DNA of 64,000 bases, from the NCBI RefSeq assembly GCF_041008525.1, contig NZ_JBFLUG010000031.1, forward strand, positions 1 to 64,000, written 5' to 3'. This stretch comes from Parafrankia sp041008525. Its GTDB lineage: Bacteria; Actinomycetota; Actinomycetes; Frankiales; Frankiaceae. Numbering within the stretch: the stretch's first letter is position 1; each line of letters starts with the position of its first letter. The position numbers and the translations under genes were made by a program. The notes under the pieces were generated by a model. The model saw only the letters and a list, made by a program, of their open reading frames with translations. It was not told where the DNA came from and made no database searches. This document shows, piece after piece, positions 16,583 through 26,071 of the stretch.

Positions 16583-19500
16583 ATGACCACACCAACGCGG
16601 GGCGCCGGTCGCGGCACTCGGGCGATTCGTCCCCGAGATGCCGTTCGTGCCGGCCAGCGGGTCGTGGCGATCATGGTCATCCGGCGAGGTGGGAGTGCGC
16701 AGAGCACCCCACCAGTGCCGGGTACCGCACCCTCGCCGCGCACCCCGCTGCCGCCGGGCACTCTGTCGGCACCACACACCACGTCAGCACCACGCGATAC
16801 CCCGTCAGCACGGCGCGCCCTGTCGGCACCGCCCGCCTCGTCGGCACCGCGCGTAGTGCGCGGGCCGGATCGGAGTGCGCCCGACGGTCATGGCCTGGGC
16901 GATACCGATCTGGACCAGGCGCTGGCGGATCTTGCCGCGGCGGCACGTCCCCCTGACCGGATCGTGGTGGCCTGTCTCGGCGGGATCCTGACCGCGGCCC
17001 CGACCTCTGTTCCGGCACAGCGCACCGGATCCGATCAGCGGCCGGGTCGGTCACCTGCCCACCGGCCCGCCGGCGCCGAGCACCCGAGTGAGCCTCCCGG
17101 GCCGGCGGACGCGGGCGCGGTTCCGGTCGTGGTTCTCGACCTTCCACCCGGGACGTCCTTCGGTGCCGCGGTCGCCGCCGCCGTCACGTTCGACAAGGCG
17201 GCCCGGCGCTACCGTGGCCGGGCCGACGAGACCACACGGGCCGGCGGTGAGCCTGACCGGCCGGACGTCTTCTACTGGCTGCTCGGCGACGGGGTCGTGC
17301 CAGGCCACGACGCTCTCGACCGCCTGCTCACCTATGCCAGGGTCGACCGCAGCGCCGCGGTCCTCGGGCCCGGACTGCTTGCCGTCGGTGGGGCCGGAAC
17401 CGTTGTCGAAGCCGGTGTCACCGTCGACCGGGCGGGGCGGCGGGTCCCCGCTGCGGCGCGGTCCGCCGCCGGGCCCGGCGACGCCGCTCGCGACGTGCTG
17501 GCGGTCTCCTGCAGTGGCCTGCTGATCCGCGCGGCCGCCTGGGAACGCCTGGGCGGCCTCGCTCCCGGCATGACCGCGGGCCTCGACCTCGACCTGGGTC
17601 TGCGCGCCGCGCGCGCCGGTCTGCGCGTGGTCGCCGTGCCCCGGGCGACCGTCCGGGTCCGGGCAGGTGCGCGCGTGGCCGGCCGGGGCGGCCGGGCCAG
17701 CCGGGCTGACCGGGCTTACCGGGCTGACCGCGTCGCCGGCGTGCGGGTGCGTCTGGCACTGACGCAGCCTGTCTGGTGGCCGTTCGCCCTGCTCGTGCTG
17801 GTGGTGACCGGCCTCGGGCGGGCTGGGGGCCGGCTGGCGCGGCCCGGTCAGCGCTGGCGCTCGGCTGCGGTCGAGGTAGGGGTGGTCGGCGCGGTCCTGG
17901 TCGGTCCCCGCGAACTGGTGCGGATGCGCCGGCGGGCAGCCCGGACGGCCGCCGTTCCCCGGCGCGCGGCGCGGCACCTGCTGCCGACCCGGCGCGGCGC
18001 GATCTCGCTGGCCGGAGGCCCCAGCACCAGTTCACGTCCCAGTCCCAGTCCCAGTCCCCTCGTCAGCGCCCGCCTGGCGGTGCGTACGGCCACCCCGTCC
18101 CGTGCCTTCGTGGCCCTGATCGCGCTGTTGCTCGTCGTCGGCGGGGGCATGGCCCGTCGCCTCGCTCCGGATGCGGCCGGCGGCGGGGTGCCGATGCTCG
18201 CTGACGCCCACGACCTGTGGTCCGTTGCGTGGTCTGGATGGCAGGGCTCGGTCGGCGGCACCCTCGGCTGGCCAGGTGCCGCGCCCCCATGGATGCCAGG
18301 GCTCGCAGCTCTCGCAGCCCTCGCCGCCCCGGTCGGCCTCGACGCCGGCGCGGTCTGCCTGGCCCTGCTCGCGGTGGCACCCGCCGCGGCCGCCTGCAGC
18401 GCCTATCGTGCCGCCGCGCGGATCACCGCTTCCCGACACCTGCGGACCGGCCTGGCCGCGCTCTACGCGATGTCCCCGCCCGTGGCAGGGTCGGTGATCG
18501 CCGGCCGGTTCGAGTCCGCCGTGGCGCTGGCCGTGCTCCCGGCCGTCCTCGCCACGGCCGACGAGGTCCTCCGCGGCGAGGTGGTGCGCGGCAAGGTCCT
18601 GCGCGGCGAGGTCCTGCGCGGCCGTCCCGCGCCGCGGCGGGCCGGCTGGCCGGCATGGCGCCTCGCGGCCGGGCTGACCGTCCTCATCGCCTGCGCTCCC
18701 GCTCTGGCGCCGGTCGTGCTCGTGGTCCTGCCCGTCGCCTTCCTGGCTGTCCGGCGCGGCTGCTCCGGCGGGGGCGGCTGGTCGGGCGCCCGACTGCCGG
18801 TCGCCCTGTTCAGCCTGGTCGCCGTCCTCGTGACCGCGTCGGCGCCGCTACTGCCCGGCCTGCTCGCGGGCGGGCCAGGGCAGTGGGGGTCCGGGCCAGG
18901 GCCGTGGGGGCCCGTCGCCCTGATGGCCGGGTCGGAGCACAGCGGCCTGGTGGCCCACGCCTCCGGTGGAGAAGATGAGTCGACCGTCCTCTTCCTCGTC
19001 GTGGCTGCCGGTGGCCTGCTCGCCGGGCTTCCCCTGCGCGGCCGCGGCCGGCGTTCGACCACCGCCGAGGCCGGAACAGACCCGGGGGCGGCGCCGGGCA
19101 GCACCGCGACGCCCGCCGCCGGCTGGGCGCTCGCCGGCGCCGGGCTGGCCGGAGTGCCGCTCGCGGTCATCCTCGGGAACGCCTGGTCGGGCGGATCGGC
19201 GTCCGTCGTGGCCACCGCCGGCCCCACCGGAGTCTGGGCCGGCCCGCAGTACGGCCTGGCCTGTGCCGGCCTGCTCGTCGCCGTCGGCCTCGCGCGGGCA
19301 TCCGCGCGCGGTGGCTCGTGGGCTCTTCGTGCCCTGTTCGTCGCGGGGACGCTGGCGTTCGGCGCCGTCCTCGTCGCCGCCCCGCTCGCCCAGCCTCGGC
19401 CGGTCCCGCGCGACGAGACCCTGACCAGGTCCGTCACCGCACTGGCCAGGACCGGCGGCCCGGGCGCGCGAGTGCTCGTCCTGCGTGGGTCCGCTCCGGA

Positions 19501-20227
19501 CCGCGCGGTCTACACGCTGGCGGCGGACGAGGGTCCCCGCTTCCCCGGCGCGACGTCGGGCCGGGCCTCGGCGGCGTCCGCTGCCCTTGCCCGCCTGGTC
19601 GGCGACCTGTCGGCGGGCGTCCCCGGAGCCGCGGCCGGACTCCCGGGCTTCGGCGTGAACGCGGTCGTCATGCCGGCCGCCGCGTCCGACCCGTCCCTCG
19701 TCGCGGCACTGGACTCGGTGGACGGCCTCTGGCGTGACCGCCGCGGCTCGGGCGTCCTGGTGTGGCGCCCGGTGGACCCTGTGACCGGCCGGGCCTACCC
19801 GGCGGCCCGGGCCCGCCTCCTTCCCGCCGGGGCGTCCGACGGCTCTGCGGGGGCCGCCGGGCACGGGGTGCCGCTTGACGGGCTGCGGCCGGGCGCCGCG
19901 GGGCTGTCCGGGGCGGTCGAAGTCCCCGCGGGAGCGGCCGGTCGGCGCGTGGTTTTCGCCGAGACAGCCGATCCCGGCTGGCGGGCGACCCTGGACGGTG
20001 CCCCGCTGACGAGGGCGCTGGCGGACGGCTGGGCACAGTCCTTCGTCCTGCCGGCCCGGGGCGGGTTGCTCGAGGTCGGCTACGACCACACCCGGCATCG
20101 TGCCGTGCTGCTCGCGGGCGCGGGTGCCGCCGGCGCGGTGCTGGCCACCGGCCTGCTGGCGGCCGTTGTGCGACCTGCGCACCGGCGCCGGCCCACACCG
20201 CCAGGCGGTGACCGCGATGAGGCCTGA
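16583..20227 (+). CDS. Giant membrane glycosyltransferase, GT2-like
   Basis: This is a 1214-residue protein. The first 110 residues are Ser/Ala/Pro low complexity. Residues about 110-370 resemble a GT2 glycosyltransferase, but LLGDGVVPGHDAL stands where a DxD metal site is expected and GLDLDLGLRAARAG where the acceptor-side acidic motif lies. About ten transmembrane helices follow (near 392-412, 508-525, 556-609, 698-725, 740-766, 803-820, 846-870, 890-937). Then comes an extracytoplasmic domain and a last helix near 1174-1195. The family lies next to whiB in many actinobacteria and is thought to glycosylate envelope components from a polyprenyl donor. The start 28 nt after whiB and the 11-nt overlap with the next gene suggest one operon. 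The start lacks a strong ribosome binding site. Confidence 0.7.
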   Translation: MTTPTRGAGRGTRAIRPRDAVRAGQRVVAIMVIRRGGSAQSTPPVPGTAPSPRTPLPPGTLSAPHTTSAPRDTPSARRALSAPPASSAPRVVRGPDRSAPDGHGLGDTDLDQALADLAAAARPPDRIVVACLGGILTAAPTSVPAQRTGSDQRPGRSPAHRPAGAEHPSEPPGPADAGAVPVVVLDLPPGTSFGAAVAAAVTFDKAARRYRGRADETTRAGGEPDRPDVFYWLLGDGVVPGHDALDRLLTYARVDRSAAVLGPGLLAVGGAGTVVEAGVTVDRAGRRVPAAARSAAGPGDAARDVLAVSCSGLLIRAAAWERLGGLAPGMTAGLDLDLGLRAARAGLRVVAVPRATVRVRAGARVAGRGGRASRADRAYRADRVAGVRVRLALTQPVWWPFALLVLVVTGLGRAGGRLARPGQRWRSAAVEVGVVGAVLVGPRELVRMRRRAARTAAVPRRAARHLLPTRRGAISLAGGPSTSSRPSPSPSPLVSARLAVRTATPSRAFVALIALLLVVGGGMARRLAPDAAGGGVPMLADAHDLWSVAWSGWQGSVGGTLGWPGAAPPWMPGLAALAALAAPVGLDAGAVCLALLAVAPAAAACSAYRAAARITASRHLRTGLAALYAMSPPVAGSVIAGRFESAVALAVLPAVLATADEVLRGEVVRGKVLRGEVLRGRPAPRRAGWPAWRLAAGLTVLIACAPALAPVVLVVLPVAFLAVRRGCSGGGGWSGARLPVALFSLVAVLVTASAPLLPGLLAGGPGQWGSGPGPWGPVALMAGSEHSGLVAHASGGEDESTVLFLVVAAGGLLAGLPLRGRGRRSTTAEAGTDPGAAPGSTATPAAGWALAGAGLAGVPLAVILGNAWSGGSASVVATAGPTGVWAGPQYGLACAGLLVAVGLARASARGGSWALRALFVAGTLAFGAVLVAAPLAQPRPVPRDETLTRSVTALARTGGPGARVLVLRGSAPDRAVYTLAADEGPRFPGATSGRASAASAALARLVGDLSAGVPGAAAGLPGFGVNAVVMPAAASDPSLVAALDSVDGLWRDRRGSGVLVWRPVDPVTGRAYPAARARLLPAGASDGSAGAAGHGVPLDGLRPGAAGLSGAVEVPAGAAGRRVVFAETADPGWRATLDGAPLTRALADGWAQSFVLPARGGLLEVGYDHTRHRAVLLAGAGAAGAVLATGLLAAVVRPAHRRRPTPPGGDRDEA
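18563..18622 (+). repeat. Four tandem 15-bp units inside the glycosyltransferase gene
   Basis: Units of the form GAGGTCCTGCGCGGC repeat four times in frame, encoding EVLRG, EVVRG, KVLRG and EVLRG at residues 661-680, in a cytoplasmic loop. The copies differ by a few bases. Such units can gain or lose copies by slippage without shifting the frame. Confidence 0.75.
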
Positions 20228-21845
20228 CCGGCGCTGGCGGGTGCCCGTGGCGTTCGGGCTGGTCTGCGTGGCGGCGGTCGTCGCGTCCGCGCTGACGACC
20301 GCTGTGCCGCGCACGTCGGCGTCCGCGGTACCGAGATCGGTGACCTCGGCGACCCTGCTCTGCCCGGACCTCGGCCTGGACGGCCGGGTCCCACAGCTCC
20401 TCGACCTGGTGCGCGGCGCCGGGCCGGGCGGGGCGGTCCAGCCGTCGGACGGCTCGGCGCTGCTCGATGACGATCGCCAGCACGACGAACTGCTCCGCCT
20501 CCCCCCGGGCGGCGACCCGGCAGGCCGGTCGCCCGGTGAGCGCACCGGCGGCGGCCCGCTCCGGCTCGTCGCGACCGGCGAGGCAGCGGCCGGTCTCACC
20601 GCCACGGTGACGTCGCCCGGGTCGGGAGCGGGGCCGTTGCGCGCCCGCTGCGAGCAGCCGCGCGCGCACACCTGGTTCGCCGGGCCGTCCACCGCCGCCG
20701 GCAGGGACCCCGTTCTGTACTGGACGAACGCCGGGCCGCGCCCCGCCCGGGTGGACGTGGGTGTCGTGTCGCCGGACGGGACGTCGCCCCGCACCGAGAT
20801 CACGATTCCGCCCGGCCGGACGGTGAGCCGGCGCCTCGCCGCACTGGCCCCCGAGGCCGCCGCGACCGCCATCGACATCCGGACCACGGCGGGACGGGTC
20901 CTGAGCTGGCTGGTCGATCGCGCCAGCGGGAGTGGTCCCCAGAAGGCGACCCCGGTGCCGCCCACCGCCGGCCCGGCCGCCCGGGTGCTGGTCGGGGGTC
21001 TGCTCACCCCGGCCGCGGCGGTGCGGGAGGCGCGTGGGCCGGCAGCCGACCTGGTGATCGCGGTGCCGGGCCGGGCCGCGACAGTGCGCGTCACCGTGCT
21101 CAGCCCGTCCGGTGCGCGGGTGCCGGCTGGCCTGGAAGCTGTCAGAATCCCGGCCGGGACGACGGTGCACCGCCCGATCGCACTGGCACCGGCGACGGCA
21201 TCCGCCGTGCTCGTCGAGTCGACCGACGGAACCGGTGTCGTCGCGGCGCTGAGGCTGTCCGGCGGCGGCCCCGACCCGGTCTGGGTGGCCGGAAGCATGC
21301 CTGAGCGCCCGCGCTGGACCGGTCAGGTCTCCGGCGACCCGGTGGGCATGGGGGTCGGGCCGGCACCGCCCGGACTGGTGGTCGCGGCGGCCCCGGTCCC
21401 CAGGTGGACGTCGGGTGCGCTGGTCCTGGTGGCGCCCGACCGGGCGGCCACCGCCTGGGTCGACGGCACGAGGGTCGACGTCGGCGCGGGCCGGGTGGTC
21501 CTCGCGGAGCTGCCGGCCGGCCGGACAGGCGCCCGGGTCGTCGGTTCCGGCGGAACACTGGTCGCCACCCAGGTGCTGGGAGCCAGCCCACCGGTGGCCA
21601 TGCCACCCGCGCCGGGCGCGGGCGTCCCCCCGGCGCCAGCGGACGTTCCGCTGTTTCCGGTGGCGGCCGACCCGCCGGCGGAGGCTGTGTCGCAGACTGC
21701 CGTCACGCTGACCGCGCCGGTTCCGCGGACGGTCTCGGCGGTCGTCCCGCTGGTCGGAGCGTGGCGGTACCGCTCCGGCCCGGCTCCGGTTGCCGACCCT
21801 CGGCTTCTCGTCGGCCCGGCTGTGTCTGCCGAACATCGGCATTGA
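20217..21845 (+). CDS. DUF5719 family secreted or anchored protein
   Basis: This is a 542-residue protein starting at ATG 20217, overlapping the glycosyltransferase stop by 11 nt. A single N-terminal hydrophobic segment (VAFGLVCVAAVVASALTTAV) serves as signal or anchor. CPDLGLDGR follows, then several beta-rich repeats of about 90 residues with RPARVDVGVVSPDG, VTVLSPSGARVPAGLEAVRIPAGTT (in two parts) and similar stretches. This matches the DUF5719 family, which follows the whiB-linked glycosyltransferase in streptomycetes as well. No function is known. The fixed pairing suggests an extracytoplasmic partner of that enzyme. Confidence 0.75.
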   Translation: MRPDRRWRVPVAFGLVCVAAVVASALTTAVPRTSASAVPRSVTSATLLCPDLGLDGRVPQLLDLVRGAGPGGAVQPSDGSALLDDDRQHDELLRLPPGGDPAGRSPGERTGGGPLRLVATGEAAAGLTATVTSPGSGAGPLRARCEQPRAHTWFAGPSTAAGRDPVLYWTNAGPRPARVDVGVVSPDGTSPRTEITIPPGRTVSRRLAALAPEAAATAIDIRTTAGRVLSWLVDRASGSGPQKATPVPPTAGPAARVLVGGLLTPAAAVREARGPAADLVIAVPGRAATVRVTVLSPSGARVPAGLEAVRIPAGTTVHRPIALAPATASAVLVESTDGTGVVAALRLSGGGPDPVWVAGSMPERPRWTGQVSGDPVGMGVGPAPPGLVVAAAPVPRWTSGALVLVAPDRAATAWVDGTRVDVGAGRVVLAELPAGRTGARVVGSGGTLVATQVLGASPPVAMPPAPGAGVPPAPADVPLFPVAADPPAEAVSQTAVTLTAPVPRTVSAVVPLVGAWRYRSGPAPVADPRLLVGPAVSAEHRH

Positions 21846-21936
21846 CGACCTGAACGCCCACGCCCACGCCCATGGCCACGGCCGCGCGCCTCGCGGTCCG
21901 GGTGCGCCGGCTGCGGGTGGGTCGCCTGCGGCCGGG

Positions 21937-23349
21937 TCAGCCGCGGACGCCCGCGGCGAAGACCCGGCCCGTGCCGGTGAGCTGCAGTGTGGCCGGCCCG
22001 GTCACCAGTGCCGAGCAGCCGCGGCTCAGCGTGATCGGTTCCAGCGGCAGCCCCGCCCGGTCCGTGCCGGTGATCTCGACCTGCCCCTCCACAGCCAGCA
22101 GGATGGACGAGTCGGGCACAGTCACCGGACCGCCCGTGCAGACCGCCTCCCGCAGGACGAAGTCCTTCACCGGCGCCTGCCATGTCCGCAGCTGGCCCCC
22201 CGGACCGGTCGTCAGGGTCCGCGGCCGCAGGACCGGTGCGCCGGTGGGCCTCGGGTCGAGGATCCGCAGCAGCTCGTTGACGTCGATGTACTTGGGAGTC
22301 AGCCCGCCCCGGAGCACGTTGTCCGAGGTGGCCATGATCTCGATCCCGACACCCTGGACGTAGGCGTGCAGCAGCCGCGCGGGCTGGAACAGCCCCTCAC
22401 CCGGTTGCAGCGTGACATCGTTGAGCAGCAGCGCCGCGGCGATGCCTACGTCACCCGGGTGGGTCGCGGCGAGCAGCCGGACGAGGTCGGCGGCACGGCG
22501 CAGCTCCTCGTCGGCGCCCGGGCCGATCCGCTCGGCGGCACTCACCACACCGGCGGCGAGGTCGACACCCGCCTGGGGCGGGAGGGTGAGCAGGCTGCGC
22601 AGGACCTGGGTGGCACCACCGGACGGGTCGGTCGCCAGCGGCGCGAACGCCGCGATCAGCCCCGGATGGCCCAGCCCGCGCGCGACCGCGAGTGTCGCGG
22701 CAGGTGCGCGGATGCCGGCGAGGGCCCGGAACGGTGTCAGCGCCACGATCAGCTCGGGCTTGTGGTTGCGGTCGCGGTAGCGACGCCGCGGGTCACCCAT
22801 GCTGATCCCGGCGGCCTGCTCGGCGTCGAACCCGGCGCGGGCCTGGGCGAGGTCGGGATGGACCTGCAGCGACAGGGCCTTGTCGGCGGCGAGCACCTTC
22901 AGCAGGAAGGGCAGCTCGCCGACCAGGTCGGCCGCCGCCCGGCGGGTACCGAGGCCGCCCGGCCGCCGCCGCAACGGTTGCCCCGGCCCGGCCGCGGCGC
23001 TCGTGGCCGGGCCCGCCGCCCCGGCTCCGTGCTGCGGACCGGTGGCCTCGACCACCTCGGCCGGAGCCTGCGGATGGGTGCCGAGCCACAGCTCGGCGAC
23101 GGGCTCCCCGTCAGCGGGAACGCCCAGCAGCTCCGGGATCGCGGTGGAGGAGCCCCAGGCGTAGCGCTGGGACTGACCGTGCAGCTCCAGGACGCGGACC
23201 GAGGCCCGGTGCGGCCGCGGGCCCGCGCCCGTCGTCGTGCTGGTGGTGCCGCTGGTGGTGCCTGCGCCGACCGTGCTGGTGAGCCGGCCGCGGGTCTCCG
23301 TGCTGTCGGTGCCCGCGGTGCTGGTCGGCGCGCTCTCCCCGATGGTCAC
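21937..23349 (-). CDS. manA: Mannose-6-phosphate isomerase, class I
   Basis: This is a 470-residue zinc enzyme that interconverts fructose-6-phosphate and mannose-6-phosphate, the entry to GDP-mannose. The core begins near residue 50 with VRVLELHGQSQRYAWGS and AELWLGTHPQAPA. The zinc-site motifs ALSLQVHPDL and NHKPELIVALTPFRALAG and the late PGEGLFQPARLLHAYVQGVGIEIMATSDNVLRGGLTPKYID pattern are all present. A 40-residue Gly/Ala insert sits after the first motif. The start is GTG 23349 with GGAGA 7 nt upstream; the first 45 residues are Thr/Gly-rich. It runs leftward, converging with the DUF5719 gene. Together with manB and the SIS gene it supplies mannose-1-phosphate. Confidence 0.92.
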   Translation of the reverse strand: MTIGESAPTSTAGTDSTETRGRLTSTVGAGTTSGTTSTTTGAGPRPHRASVRVLELHGQSQRYAWGSSTAIPELLGVPADGEPVAELWLGTHPQAPAEVVEATGPQHGAGAAGPATSAAAGPGQPLRRRPGGLGTRRAAADLVGELPFLLKVLAADKALSLQVHPDLAQARAGFDAEQAAGISMGDPRRRYRDRNHKPELIVALTPFRALAGIRAPAATLAVARGLGHPGLIAAFAPLATDPSGGATQVLRSLLTLPPQAGVDLAAGVVSAAERIGPGADEELRRAADLVRLLAATHPGDVGIAAALLLNDVTLQPGEGLFQPARLLHAYVQGVGIEIMATSDNVLRGGLTPKYIDVNELLRILDPRPTGAPVLRPRTLTTGPGGQLRTWQAPVKDFVLREAVCTGGPVTVPDSSILLAVEGQVEITGTDRAGLPLEPITLSRGCSALVTGPATLQLTGTGRVFAAGVRG

Positions 23350-23420
23350 AGGTGTCTCCGTCCCCGCCTCGGCGGTCGTGAGCGGCTCTGGTTCGGCGTC
23401 GGGCGGATGTCGCGACGGGT

Positions 23421-23906
23421 CTACTCCTCGTCGCCCCAGCCATGGCCTTCGGGGTCGATCACGGCGGGGTCGACGTCCATCATCTCAGCCACCTGATGGA
23501 TGATCGCGTCGAGGACGAGCTCGGCGAGATCCTCGGGCATGACGGCGCGGGCCTCCAGCGGACGCCGGTAGACGACGATGCGCTGCGGGGTCGCGGAGCG
23601 GCCCCGTCCGGACGCCGGCTGGTAGGAGGCCAGCGGAATGCTGTCATCGGTCAGACTGACCGGCGGGACGTCCTCGACGGCGAACTCGACGTCGGCCAGC
23701 TCGGCGGACCATCTGTGGTCCAGGTGTTCGACCGCATCCAGGACAAGGTCGTCGAAGCGCTCACCGCGGGTGGCGTAGGCGGGCACGTCGGGGGGTAGGA
23801 GCGTGCCACGCATGCCGCGTCCGCGGCGGTCCCGCCGCCGGCGGGGTGGGATGGGGCGCGTGGCCGTGGGGAAACGCACTTCGGGCGTCCTGGCGGGTTC
23901 GGCCAT
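23421..23906 (-). CDS. Zincin-like metallopeptidase-family protein (Rv3259-like)
   Basis: This is a 161-residue protein starting at ATG 23906. After a basic 40-residue lead come the features of the small actinobacterial zincin-like family: FDDLVLDAVEHLDHRWSAEL, FAVEDVPP, RIVVYRRPLEARA and LAELVLDAIIHQVAEMMDVDP. Where true members have HExxH, this protein reads HQVAE, so a zinc peptidase activity is doubtful. The same degenerate gene type sits between whiB2 and manB in mycobacteria. It lies 71 bp upstream of manA on the same strand, so the two may be cotranscribed. No ribosome binding site is visible. Confidence 0.75.
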   Translation of the reverse strand: MAEPARTPEVRFPTATRPIPPRRRRDRRGRGMRGTLLPPDVPAYATRGERFDDLVLDAVEHLDHRWSAELADVEFAVEDVPPVSLTDDSIPLASYQPASGRGRSATPQRIVVYRRPLEARAVMPEDLAELVLDAIIHQVAEMMDVDPAVIDPEGHGWGDEE

Positions 23907-24176
23907 CGTGACAGAGTAACGCCGTTTCCGTCGAACGATCACAGCGGCGGCGGCGCGATGGGGCCCCACCGGCCCGGTACCCCCCACGTAGGGGTACCCG
24001 ACCAGGAGCGACACGACGTCAGAAGGCGGTTTCGGTCGAAGTGTGTGCGTCGTTCTGGTGTAATTGTGTGCGTGGAGCAACCGAGTGATAAGCGCTGCGT
24101 CACAGTGACCTCTGCCGGTGCGCGACACGACGGGCGGTGGTGGCCGTCGCCCGTTCCGGGGTCTACCGTCCGGAAC

Positions 24177-24599
24177 GTGAAGCCTCGGCGCTGCTCCCGC
24201 TCGGCCTGTTCCGCGGCCGCGATCGCCACGCTCACCTACGCCTACGCGGAGTCCACCGCCGTACTCGGTCCGCTGTCGCCGTTCGTCGAGCCGCACTCCT
24301 ACGACCTGTGTGGGGTCCATGCCGACCGGCTGACCGTGCCGCTGGGGTGGGCGGTGGTCCGGATCGAGGCCGAGCAACCGTCGGGGCAGGAGCAGACAAC
24401 CGACGACATCGAGGCGCTCGCCGACGCGGTGCGTGACTCCGCACCCCGCCGTCCCGAGCCGCCCGGCGGCCCGGGTGCTCCGAGCGGCCCGAGCGGGCCC
24501 AACGGGTCCGGAGAGGCCACCGGGCCCAGTGGGTCCATGCCGCCGGGTGCGCCCGGTGGCCGGCGCGGGCACCTGCGCGCCGTCCCAAGCCCGTCCTGA
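24177..24599 (+). CDS. DUF3499 protein, small Cys-containing
   Basis: This is a 140-residue protein starting at GTG 24177. Residues 1-70 are the DUF3499 core: RRCSRSACSAAAIATLTYAY, STAVLGPLSPFVEPHSYDLCGVHADRLTVPLGWAVVR. Three cysteines and two histidines could form a zinc knuckle. The remaining 70 residues are a Gly/Pro/Ser tail. The family is conserved directly upstream of manB across actinobacteria (Rv3258c in M. tuberculosis) and has no known role. It diverges from the zincin-like gene. No ribosome binding site precedes the GTG, so a leaderless mRNA is possible. Confidence 0.85.
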   Translation: MKPRRCSRSACSAAAIATLTYAYAESTAVLGPLSPFVEPHSYDLCGVHADRLTVPLGWAVVRIEAEQPSGQEQTTDDIEALADAVRDSAPRRPEPPGGPGAPSGPSGPNGSGEATGPSGSMPPGAPGGRRGHLRAVPSPS

Positions 24600-24709
24600 C
24601 CGGCACACGCCGATCCGCCCCCCCGGCAAGGCGCTGGTGTTGTTGTCGGCGGGTGCGGATAAGGTCAACCCGGTCGATCGACGCCGGGTCAGGAAAGGGT
24701 GGTTACGGG

Positions 24710-26071
24710 GTGCGCGACCTCTCACGGATCTTCAAGGCGTACGACGTGCGAGGCGTGGTGCCGTCCGAGTTCGACACGGAGGTGGCCCGGGCGACCGGGG
24801 CCGCGTTCGTACGACTGCTCGGCGTTGACCGCATCGTCACCGCCCACGACATGCGCGAGTCATCGGTGCCGCTGGCAGCCGCCTTCGCGGAAGGCGCCAC
24901 CAGCCAGGGTGCGGATGTCGTCGCCGCCGGTCTCGGGTCGACCGACCTGCTGTACTTCGCGGCCGGCTCGCTCGACCTGCCTGGTGCGATGTTCACCGCC
25001 TCGCACAACCCGGCCAGGTACAACGGCATGAAGCTGTGCCGGGCGGGTGCCGCGCCGATCGGGCAGCAGACCGGCCTGGCCGAGATCCGGGGCCTGATCG
25101 AGGCGGGCATCCCCGAGTACACGGGGCGGCCGGGCACGGTCACCACGCGCGACCTGCGCGACGACTACGCACGCCATCTCCGCTCTCTCGTCGATCTCAC
25201 CGGCATCCGCCCGCTCAAGGTGGTTGTGGACGCCGGCAACGGCATGGCGGGCCTCACCGTCCCGGCCGTGCTCGACAGTCTTCCGCTCACCATCATCCCG
25301 ATGTACTTCGAGCTCGACGGCAGCTTCCCCAACCACGAGGCCAACCCGATCGAGCCGGAGAACCTGCGCGACCTGCAGGCCGCGGTGCGCGCCGAGGGCG
25401 CGGACATCGGGCTGGCGTTCGACGGCGACGCCGACCGGTGCTTCGTCGTCGACGAGCGCGGCGAGATCGTCTCACCCTCGGTCATCACCGCTCTGGTCGC
25501 CGAGCGTGAGCTCCGTCGGGAGCCGGGGGCGACCATCATCCATAACGTGATCGTCAGTCGGGCCGTGCCGGAGCTGGTGGCCGAGCGTGGCGGTGTGCCG
25601 GTGCGCACCCGCGTGGGTCACTCGTTCATCAAGGCCGAGATGGCCCGAACGGGCGCGGTCTTCGGCGGTGAGCACTCGGGCCACTTCTACTTCCGGGACT
25701 TCTGGCGGGCGGATTCGGGCATGCTGGCCGCCCTGCACGTCCTGGCCGCGCTCGGGGGTCAGCCGGGGCCGCTGTCCGGCCTTCTCGGCGGCTACGCCCG
25801 CTACGCGGCCTCCGGGGAGATCAACTCCGAGGTGGTCGACGCCGAGTTGGAGATGAGCAAGGTGGCGAAGGCGTACGCCGGCCGCGCCTCGGACGTCGAT
25901 CACCTGGACGGCCTGACCGTCTCGCTGCCCGACGGCTCCTGGTTCAACCTCCGGCCGTCGAACACCGAGCCACTCCTGCGCCTGAACGTCGAGGGGCGCG
26001 ATGATGCCTCTATGTGCCGGCTGCGCGACGAGATCCTCGTCAGCATCCGCGGTGGAAGGGAGACTTCCTGA
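24710..26071 (+). CDS. manB: Phosphomannomutase/phosphoglucomutase
   Basis: This is a 453-residue enzyme converting mannose-6-phosphate to mannose-1-phosphate (often glucose phosphates too). It has the four-domain alpha-D-phosphohexomutase layout. The phosphoserine loop is TASHNPARYNGMK near residue 100. The metal loop is FDGDADRCF near residue 238. The sugar-specificity loop is GGEHSGHFYFRDFW and the phosphate-binding loop is RPSNTEPLLRLNVE. GTG 24710 follows AGGAAAGG (24691-24698). Just before that site, ACCCGG and CCGGGT (24668-24689) form a 6-bp hairpin that could affect initiation. The stop overlaps the next start (TGATG). Confidence 0.93.
   Translation: MRDLSRIFKAYDVRGVVPSEFDTEVARATGAAFVRLLGVDRIVTAHDMRESSVPLAAAFAEGATSQGADVVAAGLGSTDLLYFAAGSLDLPGAMFTASHNPARYNGMKLCRAGAAPIGQQTGLAEIRGLIEAGIPEYTGRPGTVTTRDLRDDYARHLRSLVDLTGIRPLKVVVDAGNGMAGLTVPAVLDSLPLTIIPMYFELDGSFPNHEANPIEPENLRDLQAAVRAEGADIGLAFDGDADRCFVVDERGEIVSPSVITALVAERELRREPGATIIHNVIVSRAVPELVAERGGVPVRTRVGHSFIKAEMARTGAVFGGEHSGHFYFRDFWRADSGMLAALHVLAALGGQPGPLSGLLGGYARYAASGEINSEVVDAELEMSKVAKAYAGRASDVDHLDGLTVSLPDGSWFNLRPSNTEPLLRLNVEGRDDASMCRLRDEILVSIRGGRETS

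Noticed and set aside
18848..21842. Leftward frames of 816 and 724 residues
   Set aside because: Antisense to the glycosyltransferase and DUF5719 genes; composition is biased and no start signal is present.
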